Below, one piece after another: positions 17,379 to 26,102 of a stretch of 64,000 bases of DNA. Origin of the DNA: Asticcacaulis sp. UBA2476 (GTDB lineage: Bacteria; Pseudomonadota; Alphaproteobacteria; Caulobacterales; Caulobacteraceae); the NCBI GenBank assembly GCA_002342035.1, contig DDPE01000035.1:19505-83504 (forward strand). The letters are read 5' to 3'. Within the stretch, counting starts at the first letter, position 1; each line of letters starts with the position of its first letter. A program made the position numbers and the translations under genes. The notes beneath the pieces were generated by a model. The model ran no database searches, was not told the origin of the DNA, and worked only from the letters and a program-made list of their open reading frames with translations.

Positions 17379-18152
17379 ATGCGTAAGCTATTGTTATGCC
17401 TTGTCCTTGCGGCTGCACCTACCTGTGCGATGGCCGACAATATGCTGGTGCTCAAGGCCGCCCCCAGCGACGGCGACGGTCGCATCACCATTGGCGATGT
17501 CTTTGACTATGCTGATGGGGCCTCTGATGTGGTTCTGGGGGTGCGCTCAGGCGCCACGGCGGTTCTGGATGCCGCTCAGGTTCAGGCCATTGCCCGCCAA
17601 AACGGCTTTTACTGGACCAACCCCAAGGGACTGCGTCGGATTATCGTGGCGCAAGGTGCGGATAGCTCCGCCCCCGCTCCCGCCCAGCAAACCGTCAAAA
17701 CCGCATCAAAAGCCCCGGCGGGTAAGACCGCAGAAGCCCTCGTGTTTACCCGTTCGCTAAATACCGGCGATGTGGTGCAACCGTCCGACCTCTCTTACCA
17801 GCCGGTTCAGGCCCATCTGGCCGGCGCCAACGTCTCACCGCAGGACATTATCGGCAAATCCGCGCGCTATCCGTTGCGCGAAGGGGCCGTGGTCCGTGCG
17901 GCTGACCTCTCAAACCCCGTCGTCGTCAAGAAATCCCAGTCCGTCAAGGTCGTCTGGTCGGTCGGCGGCATCAACCTGTCGATGACGGGCCTTGCCCAAA
18001 AAGACGGCGCGGCGGGAGATGTCATTCAGGTGCTCAACCCGACATCGAAAAAGACCGTCGATGCCGTCATTACCGGCCCAGGCACCGCCGCGGCTGGCCC
18101 TGCTGCCTTACAGATGCGTGCCGCCAACCCGCAATATTATTCCGCCAGATAG
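17379..18152 (+). CDS. flgA: P-ring assembly chaperone FlgA
   Basis: FlgA is a periplasmic chaperone needed to build the P ring around the rod. The 257 aa product has a signal peptide (cleavage after about residue 19, ending CAMA), an N-terminal domain, an Ala/Pro/Lys linker near residues 95-120, a SAF domain (about 122-185, VFTRSLNTGDVVQPSDL) and the C-terminal domain with GAAGDVIQVLNPTSKKTVDA. Third gene of the flgF operon. Confidence 0.92.
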   Translation: MRKLLLCLVLAAAPTCAMADNMLVLKAAPSDGDGRITIGDVFDYADGASDVVLGVRSGATAVLDAAQVQAIARQNGFYWTNPKGLRRIIVAQGADSSAPAPAQQTVKTASKAPAGKTAEALVFTRSLNTGDVVQPSDLSYQPVQAHLAGANVSPQDIIGKSARYPLREGAVVRAADLSNPVVVKKSQSVKVVWSVGGINLSMTGLAQKDGAAGDVIQVLNPTSKKTVDAVITGPGTAAAGPAALQMRAANPQYYSAR

Positions 18153-18161
18153 GTCATTATC

Positions 18162-18896
18162 ATGCGTAATCTCAAAGCCTTAGCCATCATCACCCTTGCG
18201 GGCGCGTCACTCACCGCCTGCTCAACCGTCACCGAAGCGGTCAAGGGCCCCGAACTGGCCCCGATCGGTTATCCGGCGGCCCTCGTCCCGCAGCAGCAGG
18301 TGATCATGGTGCCGCAAGGTGAGCGCCCCGCCGCCTCCTCCAACAGCCTGTGGCGGGCCGGTGCGCGCACCTTCTTTAACGATCAGCGCGCCCGTCATGT
18401 CGGCGATATCCTGACCGTCAGCATCGACATCAACGATTCCGCCCAGACCCAGAACACCACCGCCCGCTCGCGCGACAATGAATATTCCGCCGGGGTCGGC
18501 AGTTTCTTCGGTCTGGAGTCCTCTTTGGGGAAGATTTTGCCTAACGGTTTTGACCCGGCCAATGCGCTGAGCTCGCAAGGCTCAACCACATCTAATGGCT
18601 CCGGCACCATCAACCGCTCCGAAAAGGTCTCCCTGACCATCGCGGCGGTGGTTTCGGGTGTCATGCCTAACGGCAACCTGATCATTCAGGGCCGTCAGGA
18701 AGTGCGCACCAACCGCGAAGTGCGTGAACTGACGGTGGCAGGGATTGTGCGCCCCGAAGATATCTCCTCGGCCAACACCATCAAGCACACCCAACTGGCC
18801 GAAGCGCGCATATCTTACGGCGGCAGAGGCGATATCACCCGCATGCAGGGCGCCCCGGCGTCTCAGGCCATTATGGAACGGTTTTCGCCGTTCTAA
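18162..18896 (+). CDS. flgH: Flagellar L-ring lipoprotein FlgH
   Basis: FlgH forms the outer-membrane L ring. The 244 aa precursor has a lipobox (LTAC, Cys at about residue 20) and the family motifs SLWRAGARTFFNDQRARHVG, DILTVSIDINDSAQTQN, GNLIIQGRQEVRTNREVREL and the end SQAIMERFSPF. Last gene of flgF-flgG-flgA-flgH; flgI does not follow, so the basal-body genes are split in this genome. Confidence 0.95.
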   Translation: MRNLKALAIITLAGASLTACSTVTEAVKGPELAPIGYPAALVPQQQVIMVPQGERPAASSNSLWRAGARTFFNDQRARHVGDILTVSIDINDSAQTQNTTARSRDNEYSAGVGSFFGLESSLGKILPNGFDPANALSSQGSTTSNGSGTINRSEKVSLTIAAVVSGVMPNGNLIIQGRQEVRTNREVRELTVAGIVRPEDISSANTIKHTQLAEARISYGGRGDITRMQGAPASQAIMERFSPF

Positions 18897-18905
18897 CATT
18901 TATCT

Positions 18906-19021
18906 CCTCCCCATTTTATGGGGAGGTGTCGAGTTTACGAGACGGAGGGGTATTTCTAGCGTTGAAATACCCCTCCGTCAGTTCGCTCTGCTCTCTGCCA
19001 CCTCCCCATAAAATGGGGAGG
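18906..19021. repeat. Double-hairpin intergenic repeat, copy 1
   Basis: A 116 bp element. Outer arms of 23 bases (18906-18928 and 18999-19021) are perfect inverted repeats, and each arm is itself nearly palindromic (CCTCCCC...GGGGAGG). Inside, a perfect 16 bp stem (18941-18956 / 18964-18979, beginning GACGGAGGGG) has a 7-base loop. A 37-base part (18920-18956) recurs identically at 43492-43528. It lies between convergent flgH and the TonB receptor and could end transcription from both sides. The form is that of a REP or small MITE. Confidence 0.88.
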
Positions 19022-19031
19022 TGGAAAGATA

Positions 19032-21437
19032 TTAAAACGTCCGGCGGATGGTCACCCCGACCGTGCGCGGATCACCCGGCTGGCCATAGATGGCCCCGGA
19101 GTTCCCGGCTTGAATGGTGGTGAATTGCAGATATTCCTCATCAAAGGCATTCTTGATCCACAGGAAAGCCTCCGTTCCACCCGATGAACGGTATCCCAGC
19201 CTCAGATTAGCGACCGTCGAGTCCTTGATCTCGGCATATTTCGAGACCGACGAGTCAGAGTTCCACTTCGAGCGGTAGGACACATCGCCGCTGACATAGG
19301 CATCGCCGGTCAGCGCCCCTATGGTCTGTGCCCAGCTATATTCCGCACTAAGCGATCCTGCCCACTTGGATACGCCCGGCAGTTCTTTACCTGATAAGTC
19401 GGTAATCGACGTGCTGGAGGATTGCAGTTCCAGCGGCGCGGGTGCGTTCTTGAACGAGGCATAGATGGCGTCAGTGTAGCTCAGGCTGCCGAAGAAGGAC
19501 AAGTTGTCGGTGGCCAACCAACGCCCGTCGACTTCGACGCCGCGCACCTCAACCTTCTCGATATTGGCCAGATAACCGCGCAGCGCACCCGGCCCGGAAT
19601 CGACGACATTGGCCTGATAATCATTGATGTCGGTGGCAAAAGCGACCGCGTTCAGGGTTACGCGCTTATCAAAGAACTGCGACTTGAAACCGGCCTCGAC
19701 GCTGGTGACCTCTTCGGGCTTGATCACCGCGCTGACCAAAGACGGTGAACCGTCGGCAGCCGTCGGAATACCCGCTGCGTTGATCCCGCCCGACTTATAA
19801 CCGCGTGAGACGTTGACATAGGCCAAAACATCCGGCGTCACGTCATAGGCCGCGTTGATTTGCCCCGACAGGCTGTCGTCAGACACTTCGGCCTGATAGA
19901 ACTGATCACGGGCGATACCGAGCTTGGCGGCGACCAGCACCGGATCAGTGGTGGCCAGCCCCCCGCTGACCTTCTGGTCAAAAGTGGCGTCCTTTTCCTC
20001 AGAGGTGAAGCGCAGGCCCGGCGTAATGCGCAGGCGATCGGTCACCTTCCACGTCAATTGCCCGAAAGCGGCGTAGGATTTGGTGTTGGATTGCACATTA
20101 TTGGTTTGCAGATAACCCTCCAGCAGATTGGCCGGCACGGTCGAGTTGATCAGCCAGCGCGCGGCATTCGCCCCCCAGCCTTCGCGGCCATTGGTTTCCA
20201 CGTTCTGATCGAAGTAATAGAGCCCGACCACCCAATCGAGTTTGTTGTCACCGTTGGACGCCAGCCGGACTTCCTGACTGAACTGCTCCTGCACCGACGG
20301 GTTGTTTGAGACCGTGCGGATGGCCAGCGCCGTATAGTCGCGGTCGTTCTGCGGCGTCCAGTCCCAGTGACGCCAGGCGGTGATTGAGGTCAGGGTCGTG
20401 CTGCCCAGATCCCAGTTGACCGTACCCGACAGGCCGTTAATGATCTGCTTGGCCTGAATAGGCGAATTGACATCGACCAGACGGTCATAGGGGTTGGTCG
20501 ACGGCGGCGCATAGCCAGCTTGCGCGGCCAGAAACGGGAACTGACGGTTAGCGGCGCGCAACGTCGGACCATAGCGTACGAAGGCCTGCGTATTGGCTTC
20601 CGGATTCTGGAAGGCGTAGTCATAGCTCAAGCGCACGCTGATATCGTCATTGGGGGTATAGAGCAACTGAGCGCGCACGACCTGACTGTCGAGATCATTC
20701 TGCAGCGACTTGGTCGTCACATTCTTGAACAGACCATCACGCTGGGTCACGCCAAAGGCGATCCGGCCCGCCAGCTTACCGTCAATCAGGGGGCCGGACA
20801 GGCTGGCCTTGCCCTGCAGGAAGCCGTAATCACCGGCCGACAGTTCAATGCGGCCTTCCGGTGTGAAACTTGGCGCCCGCGTTGTGATGTTCAGGGCACC
20901 GGCGGTCGTGTTCTTGCCAAACAGCGTCCCTTGTGGACCGCGCAGCACTTCGACGCGCTCAATGTCGATCAGGTCGACCACAGCCGAGCCCGGACGGGCA
21001 TAATAGACTTCGTCAACATAGATACCAACGCCGGGTTCCAGACCGTCATTGGTAAGCCCGATGGTCGAGCCCAAGCCGCGGATGGTCGTGGCGGTATTGC
21101 GCGGATTGGTGGTGATCAACTGGATCGACGGCTGCACCCGCGACAACTGGTCGATATTATAGACACCGGTGGATTCCAGTTGCTCTCCGCTGACGGACGA
21201 AATGGCCAGCGGCACATCCTGAAGGTTTTCAGACCGCCTGCGGGCGGTGACGGTCACTTCGGTAACCCCACGGCTTTCGGCAGCGTCTGCGCTATCATCA
21301 GCAGCGTCTGCGGCCAATGACGGCGTAAAGGCCAGCAGTGACAGCCCGGCGGTCAGGGCCAAAGCGCTGACCAGTCCGCCGGTCAGGTAAGTAGACGATC
21401 GGCGCGAGGACGCACCCGGATTAAAAAAGGTTTTCAT
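19032..21437 (-). CDS. TonB-dependent outer-membrane receptor
   Basis: An 801 aa outer-membrane transporter driven by TonB. It has a signal peptide (about residues 1-43), a TonB-box-like stretch (GVTEVTVTARRRSENLQDVP), a plug domain (about 70-190, with RVEVLRGPQGTLFGKNTTAG) and a 22-strand-type barrel ending in the terminal Phe (TIRRTF). The substrate cannot be told from sequence. A 16 bp palindrome lies 35 bases upstream and the DUF2292 gene lies before that; DUF2292 proteins often sit near sulfur-acquisition genes, so an organosulfur substrate is one possibility. Confidence 0.93.
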   Translation of the reverse strand: MKTFFNPGASSRRSSTYLTGGLVSALALTAGLSLLAFTPSLAADAADDSADAAESRGVTEVTVTARRRSENLQDVPLAISSVSGEQLESTGVYNIDQLSRVQPSIQLITTNPRNTATTIRGLGSTIGLTNDGLEPGVGIYVDEVYYARPGSAVVDLIDIERVEVLRGPQGTLFGKNTTAGALNITTRAPSFTPEGRIELSAGDYGFLQGKASLSGPLIDGKLAGRIAFGVTQRDGLFKNVTTKSLQNDLDSQVVRAQLLYTPNDDISVRLSYDYAFQNPEANTQAFVRYGPTLRAANRQFPFLAAQAGYAPPSTNPYDRLVDVNSPIQAKQIINGLSGTVNWDLGSTTLTSITAWRHWDWTPQNDRDYTALAIRTVSNNPSVQEQFSQEVRLASNGDNKLDWVVGLYYFDQNVETNGREGWGANAARWLINSTVPANLLEGYLQTNNVQSNTKSYAAFGQLTWKVTDRLRITPGLRFTSEEKDATFDQKVSGGLATTDPVLVAAKLGIARDQFYQAEVSDDSLSGQINAAYDVTPDVLAYVNVSRGYKSGGINAAGIPTAADGSPSLVSAVIKPEEVTSVEAGFKSQFFDKRVTLNAVAFATDINDYQANVVDSGPGALRGYLANIEKVEVRGVEVDGRWLATDNLSFFGSLSYTDAIYASFKNAPAPLELQSSSTSITDLSGKELPGVSKWAGSLSAEYSWAQTIGALTGDAYVSGDVSYRSKWNSDSSVSKYAEIKDSTVANLRLGYRSSGGTEAFLWIKNAFDEEYLQFTTIQAGNSGAIYGQPGDPRTVGVTIRRTF

Positions 21438-21471
21438 ATAAACAGCCCCATTTTGGTCATGTGTTGATAAA

Positions 21472-21487
21472 TACCTGATATCAGGTA
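21472..21487. promoter_or_regulatory. Perfect 16 bp palindrome, probable operator
   Basis: TACCTGATATCAGGTA is a perfect palindrome 35-50 bases upstream of the TonB receptor start, between it and the DUF2292 gene. The size and place fit a dimeric repressor or activator site. I cannot name the regulator. Confidence 0.6.
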
Positions 21488-21617
21488 CGATTTAGTCGGT
21501 TCGCGCCGTGACACTCAGGCCGGTTAGACCCGGCGATGGTTCAGGCGGTACACATGCCTCCGGCTGTCCGGTGGGCGGTATCAAGCGTGGCCGCGTTCAA
21601 GGGCGCGGCGGATAGTT

Positions 21618-21794
21618 TCAGGTGGTAGATGGCCGCTTAACGTCAAAGCGGAACTTTTCGCTGCGCTCGATCTGCACGATGCGGGAATCGTGGATCAGGA
21701 TTTCGACCGATCCGTATTTAATCTCCTGTATGTATTGTAAAATATGGCGTTCAACTTCGCTTAAACGCTCATCGACGGCGTGTGTCTGGCTCAT
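21618..21794 (-). CDS. DUF2292 (YezD-type) small protein
   Basis: A 58 aa protein that matches the DUF2292/YezD pattern: a helical start, then KYGSVEILIHDSRIVQIERSEKFRF, the family core, in which a YGSVxIxIxDxxIVQIExxEK string is conserved. Function is unknown; in other bacteria these genes cluster with sulfate or sulfonate uptake. The ATG at 21794 is preceded by AAAGGTGG at good spacing and is preferred over a start at 21815. Same strand as the TonB receptor 180 bases downstream. Confidence 0.8.
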   Translation of the reverse strand: MSQTHAVDERLSEVERHILQYIQEIKYGSVEILIHDSRIVQIERSEKFRFDVKRPSTT

Positions 21795-22140
21795 GAATAA
21801 CCACCTTTCGGACAAACGACCGCGACCGCCGCAGATAAGCGGGCGCTGACCGTCTTAAAATATGCAAGGGAAACGACTGAACCGTCAGACCGGTTCAGAG
21901 CGCATTAAAGCTTAAGTAGCTACCGGCAACATCGGCGCGTGAACATGTGGGTTGTCCCTTCAAAGTCGCACTTCTCAAAGCCAGTGCAATTAATCATTAC
22001 TGATTTGATAGGATATAAACCCAATCGCGACAATAGGAATTAAACTATACTGATGGTGTAGAAATTCTGCGCATAATTTCACTGCGCCCTTCCCCTCTCC
22101 GGCTAAAGCCTCTATATAGGTAGGGTCAGCTTCGGCTGAC
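21795..22140. other. Gap before ssrA with two hairpins
   Basis: No gene is seen. A hairpin CTGAACCG-tcagac-CGGTTCAG lies at 21877-21898. An AT-rich stretch follows (about 21990-22060) and may hold the ssrA promoter. GTCAGC-TTCG-GCTGAC at 22125-22140 is a perfect tetraloop hairpin directly before the tmRNA acceptor piece and could be part of its precursor. Confidence 0.5.
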
Positions 22141-22440
22141 TATGGGGATAAACGTGCGTGTAATAAGCGATTTGGACCCGGGTGCAATTCCCGGCGGCTC
22201 CACCAAAACTTCAGACCTTATCATCTGGAAACATGGGGCCGATCAGGATCGACAAGCGTGTAAAGACGTGGCTTTCTCTCGGTGTGGGCCTCCGCGATCG
22301 GCCTTATTGTAACTGCAAACGATAACTTTGCACAGGATGTTGCTGTCGCTGCGTAATGCGGTGCCGGTAATTCCGACCTAAACTCCTGGGGGTAGCCCCC
22401 CAGGCGGGGCCCGACGGACGCCTGGCAACAGAAGTCCGTC
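22141..22440 (+). ncRNA. ssrA: Two-piece (circularly permuted) tmRNA
   Basis: tmRNA rescues stalled ribosomes and tags the peptide for ClpXP. As in other alphaproteobacteria the gene is permuted. The acceptor piece comes first and ends in CCA at 22205, with a T arm (CCGGG-TGCAATT-CCCGG). A spacer of about 29 bases follows and is presumably cut out. The coding piece then starts GGGGCCGATCAGGATCGAC at 22235. The 5' bases GGGGCCG pair with CGGCTCC before A-CCA to give the 7 bp acceptor stem. The tag frame at 22315-22356 encodes ANDNFAQDVAVAA and a stop, close to Caulobacter ANDNFAEEFAVAA. The outer ends (22141, 22440) are approximate. Confidence 0.95.
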
Positions 22441-22538
22441 ACTTTTTCACTCAGAAATGTGGGCGCCTGGCAACAGAAGCCCTCCACTTACCACTAAAAA
22501 TTGCGGGTGCCTGCCAACAGAAACCCATCACTTTCCCC
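22413..22538 (+). repeat. Three successive hairpins with the same loop at the ssrA 3' end
   Basis: The loop-side bases GCCTGGCAACAGAA recur three times (14-base cores at 22421, 22466 and 22510, the last with one change), 44-45 bases apart. Each is flanked by a different pairing stem: GACGGAC/GTCCGTC, GGGC/GCCC and GGGT/ACCC, and each is followed by a CACTT block. The first also ends in ACTTTTT and may be the tmRNA terminator or the 3' end of the coding piece. Confidence 0.8.
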
Positions 22539-22545
22539 AAAATTC

Positions 22546-23910
22546 TTAGCCTGCCCGCAGCGTCTTGAAGAAGCCGTCAACATAGCGGCTGAGGTCTTCG
22601 GATTGTTCATTGAGCATGCGGGTCGCCTGATCGACTTTGGATGTGGCTTCGCCGGTATCACCTACGGCTGAGTTGAGCGATTCGACATTGCCGGACAGTT
22701 CCGCCGCCCCGTTTGAGACGCTATGGATGCTGGCGGTGATCTCATTAGTCGCGGTCGATTGTTCTTCCATCGCCGCAGCAATGGCCGTAGCGGTCGCTTC
22801 GACATCACCGATCGACTCAACGATCCGGCCAATGGAGTCCACCGCCTTGCCGGTCGATTGCTGAATGTCCTGAATCTGTTTGGCGATCTCGGTCGTCGCC
22901 CGCGCGGTCTGGTCGGCCAGTTGCTTGACTTCGGTAGCCACGACCGCAAAGCCTTTGCCGGCATCACCGGCGCGGGCGGCCTCAATGGTCGCGTTGAGCG
23001 CCAGCAAATTGGTCTGAGAGGCAATTCCCTGAATCAGTTGCAGGATTTCCCCGATCTTAAGCACCGAGGTCGATAGCTGCGCAACCTCTTGGGATGAGGT
23101 TCCGGCCATCTGAGCCACCGTGCGGATGCCGTGGGAGGCGCCGTGGACCTGAGAGGCGATTTCCTGAATGGCCTTGCTCATTTCTTCGGATGCCGAAGCC
23201 ACCGACGACACATCCATGCTGGAGCGTTGGGCGATGCTGGCGACGCTTTCGGAACTGGTCTGGGCGATGGTCACGACGGAGCTTAACACCTGCGAGGTCG
23301 TGCCAAGATCATCGGTGCTGCGGTTGACGTTTCTGAGGATTTCATCCAGCCGAATCTCAAACTCACCAATCGCCGTTTCAATGACCGTGTTTTTACGGTT
23401 CAGTTCGCCGACTACCGCGTCCTGATAGGTCGAAATCGCGATATCAAGATCAATGAATACCGCCTTATTGACGGCCACGAGTGCTGCGGCAGATTGCTTG
23501 TTGTTGAAGCGATAATGGCTGACGATCAGTTCGGCCAGAGCGTCGGTGACATACTGATAGGCGGCGATATACCAGCGCGGTTCAAGCCCGATGCGGTAGT
23601 GGGTATTGCCGATGCGGTAAGAGCTTTCAAAATAGGCATCGGAAAAGCCGGAATTGAACAGGCCCTGCCAGTGCCGCTTTTGCGCGGCCTTCAGCGCCGG
23701 TTCACGGTCGCCGATCATCCGCCCCAGCCCCTCATCGGTGCGGACATGGCGGTAAAAGCCATCCAGAATCCGATCAAGCTGCGGCTCAATGAACAGCCAC
23801 ACTTTCTTGAGCGTGGCGATATCGGCGGGTTCGATACGGGCGAATGCCAGACGCTGGCGGGTGGTTTGGGTGGCAGCGTGGGTCAAAGCAAAAGCCCCTA
23901 TAAACGACAT
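22546..23910 (-). CDS. Globin-coupled chemoreceptor (aerotaxis-type)
   Basis: A 454 aa soluble chemoreceptor without membrane segments. Residues about 20-170 form a protoglobin sensor domain; [20 protein letters not shown] carries the likely haem-binding His104. A linker helix leads to a methyl-accepting signalling domain (about 200-445) with the hairpin tip [18 protein letters not shown] and [20 protein letters not shown]. No HAMP domain is present. It probably senses oxygen and signals to CheA-CheW. It converges with ssrA, ending right after the third hairpin. No C-terminal CheR/CheB tether pentapeptide is seen. Confidence 0.9.
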   Translation of the reverse strand: MSFIGAFALTHAATQTTRQRLAFARIEPADIATLKKVWLFIEPQLDRILDGFYRHVRTDEGLGRMIGDREPALKAAQKRHWQGLFNSGFSDAYFESSYRIGNTHYRIGLEPRWYIAAYQYVTDALAELIVSHYRFNNKQSAAALVAVNKAVFIDLDIAISTYQDAVVGELNRKNTVIETAIGEFEIRLDEILRNVNRSTDDLGTTSQVLSSVVTIAQTSSESVASIAQRSSMDVSSVASASEEMSKAIQEIASQVHGASHGIRTVAQMAGTSSQEVAQLSTSVLKIGEILQLIQGIASQTNLLALNATIEAARAGDAGKGFAVVATEVKQLADQTARATTEIAKQIQDIQQSTGKAVDSIGRIVESIGDVEATATAIAAAMEEQSTATNEITASIHSVSNGAAELSGNVESLNSAVGDTGEATSKVDQATRMLNEQSEDLSRYVDGFFKTLRAG

Positions 23911-24073
23911 GGATTACAAGGCCGTTTTCAACCTGAAAGGGTTAATAAAGATTTGCTGCGAGATAGTCTCAACCCCCTCGCAACCCCAGATAGTCAACCG
24001 GTTACCGCAAATATAAAATTCAAAATAACAGCGTTCGGAAATATTTACATCTCACGCCGAACCTGACACAACT

Positions 24074-24101
24074 AAGACACTGTTTTTATTTAATATATAA
24101 T
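24074..24101 (+). promoter_or_regulatory. Probable promoter of the CE15-like esterase
   Basis: A perfect TATAAT (24096-24101) lies 16 bases after AAGACA (24074-24079), which has four of six -35 bases, in a very AT-rich stretch. The start codon is 27 bases downstream. Confidence 0.5.
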
Positions 24102-24127
24102 ACAATACGGCCATCAGGGGGGGCACA

Positions 24128-25381
24128 ATGAAAAAAATTTCCGCGACACTGCTCATTTTGGCGGCGCTGGCACTTGCCAAAGGCGCAATCGCACAGGATA
24201 TGTCCGCACTTCCGCCCATTCTGGGCCCCAAGGTTTATAAGGGCACGCGGCTGCCGGAGGCGAACAGCCCTCATGACTGGCGTACTCTGCGCGCGCCCTT
24301 GCTGAAATCCATATTTCAGGCCGAAGTCTATGGCCGCCTGCCCGTGCCCAACCCACTCAACCTGATCTCGAAAACCACCGTCGATGAGGCGGCTTTTGGC
24401 GGTCTGGGGCGGCTGGAAGAGGCGGTTTTGGCCTCTGATGCGCTCAAGGTGCGACTACATGTCGCCTATATATTACCCAATACACCCGGCCCCCATCCGG
24501 TCGTGATCGTCACGGCCTTCTGCGGCAATGGCTCGACCTTCTCAGACGACCGTTTAAGTCTGCCCGCCGGGGGCCTGCCGGAATTTTGCGCGCGTTTTAA
24601 GGACGCACCACCGCCCGCCGCTGACGATCCTGATCCGTACCTGTTTGCGTCACCCATTGAGACCTTGCTGAAACGCGGCTATGCGGTCGCCAGTTTTGCC
24701 ACCGCAGACCTTGTCATCGACGAGAAGGACACGGCTATAATCCCCCTGCACCTCATGAACCCCACAGCCCCGCCGGATGAACGCTTAGGCGCCATCGCCG
24801 CCTGGGGCTGGGGCTATTCAAAGGTGATTGATTTCCTCGAAACTGATCCGCGCTTTGATCCGAAACGTCAGGCTATCTATGGCCATTCGCGCAATGGCAA
24901 GGCCGCCATGACGGCCGCTGCCTTTGATGATCGCATCGATCTGGTCTTTGCCCACCAATCCGGTCGCGGCGGGGCCAGCCTGTCGCGCAGCCCGGTCGGT
25001 GAGCAGGTTTCCAACATCACCGGCGGGTTTCCGCACTGGTTTGCCCCCAACTATGCCCGTTACAGCGACGATCCGAACCGGCTGCCGGTCGATCAGCATG
25101 AACTGATCGGCCTGATCGCGCCGCGTCCGGTACTATTGGGCGCAGGCGTCGACGATCAGTGGGCCGATCCGGAAGGGGCGTGGCAAGCCGCCATCGCGGC
25201 CACGCCGGTCTATCAGCTTATGGGCCACAAGGGCCTGACCCAGACCACGCGCGAAACGCCGGATATGAGCGCCGATATCGCCTATTTCCTGCGCCCCGGA
25301 CGACATGGCACGACCCGTAGCGACTGGGGCCGGTTCATGGATTTTATGGATGCCCATTTCAAAACGCCCCGCAAACCTTAA
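24128..25381 (+). CDS. Secreted CE15-like glucuronoyl esterase
   Basis: A 417 aa exported alpha/beta hydrolase with a signal peptide (residues 1-22). The nucleophile motif GHSRNGK (Ser254) matches carbohydrate esterase family 15, whose members cut ester bonds between lignin and 4-O-methyl-glucuronic acid in xylan. Supporting family features are ATADLVIDEKD, the block AAWGWGYSKVIDFLETD and a C-terminal GHKG histidine (about 365). Single gene. Another esterase family with the same fold cannot be fully excluded. Confidence 0.85.
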   Translation: MKKISATLLILAALALAKGAIAQDMSALPPILGPKVYKGTRLPEANSPHDWRTLRAPLLKSIFQAEVYGRLPVPNPLNLISKTTVDEAAFGGLGRLEEAVLASDALKVRLHVAYILPNTPGPHPVVIVTAFCGNGSTFSDDRLSLPAGGLPEFCARFKDAPPPAADDPDPYLFASPIETLLKRGYAVASFATADLVIDEKDTAIIPLHLMNPTAPPDERLGAIAAWGWGYSKVIDFLETDPRFDPKRQAIYGHSRNGKAAMTAAAFDDRIDLVFAHQSGRGGASLSRSPVGEQVSNITGGFPHWFAPNYARYSDDPNRLPVDQHELIGLIAPRPVLLGAGVDDQWADPEGAWQAAIAATPVYQLMGHKGLTQTTRETPDMSADIAYFLRPGRHGTTRSDWGRFMDFMDAHFKTPRKP

Positions 25382-25567
25382 ACCCGCGCCCGCCCTTAAA
25401 GGACTGTGCTTCTGACCACACTTTTTTGAGGATTTTTATCAAACTCACGCCAATTTGCTGTTTTGTTTACGTATGCCTGTGTTAAGTCTCACACAGACCG
25501 TGAACCGGGCTATGAGTCCCGTTCATCCGGCGTTTTCCGATCATGGCATACCCGTAAAGGCATAAGA

Positions 25568-26074
25568 ATGAGCGACGATCAGATCAGCATGGACCACATG
25601 GACTATGCAAACCTGACCCAGACGGCCCTGAGAGGCGTAATCCGCTCAGCGCTGACACGCGCGACCACGCCCGAAGGCCTGCCCGGCGAACATCATTTCT
25701 ACGTCACCTTCCTGACCCGTTTTGAGGGTGTTCAGGTGCCGGCCGATCTGCTGGCCAAGTATCCCCATGATATCACCATCGTCCTGCAACATCAGTTCCG
25801 CGACCTTAAGGTGCTGGAAAACCTGTTTACGGTGACCTTGAGCTTTGGCGGCGCGCCCAAGGTTTTGGTGGTGCCCTACACGGCGATCACGCGTTTTTAT
25901 GACCCCAGCGTGCAGTTCATTCTCGAATTCGACGTCGTTGAAGGTGATGAAGACGAGGATGATCTCAGTCAGGACCTCAGCATCACGCCGATGGCGAACA
26001 TCGACAGACCCGACCCCCTGCCCGAAGACGCTGGCCCTAAGGTCGTTTCCCTCGATCAGTTCCGGAAAAAATAG
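25568..26074 (+). CDS. sspB: ClpXP adaptor SspB, alpha type
   Basis: SspB tethers ssrA-tagged proteins to ClpXP. The 168 aa product has the alpha-type domain (residues about 8-130: DYANLTQTALRGVIRSAL, GEHHFYVTFLTRFEGVQVP, VTLSFGGAPKVLVVPYTAIT), an acidic linker (EGDEDEDD) and the C-terminal ClpX-docking tail (PKVVSLDQFRKK). The ATG at 25568 follows AAAGG and begins the conserved domain; a longer frame from 25463 is not supported. ssrA lies only about 3.1 kb upstream, so both tagging and delivery genes are in one neighbourhood. Confidence 0.95.
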   Translation: MSDDQISMDHMDYANLTQTALRGVIRSALTRATTPEGLPGEHHFYVTFLTRFEGVQVPADLLAKYPHDITIVLQHQFRDLKVLENLFTVTLSFGGAPKVLVVPYTAITRFYDPSVQFILEFDVVEGDEDEDDLSQDLSITPMANIDRPDPLPEDAGPKVVSLDQFRKK

Positions 26075-26102
26075 CCTCTTATTCTTAAGATAAAAATTAA
26101 AA

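Noticed and set aside
22221..22487. An 88-codon minus-strand open frame over the ssrA region
   Set aside because: The locus is a tmRNA gene; the frame covers the tag region in antisense and has no ribosome-binding site or family.
22421..22523. CRISPR array from the three CCTGGCAACAGAA repeats
   Set aside because: Only three copies, the third with a change; the spaces between are short and part of matching stems. A hairpin series fits better.
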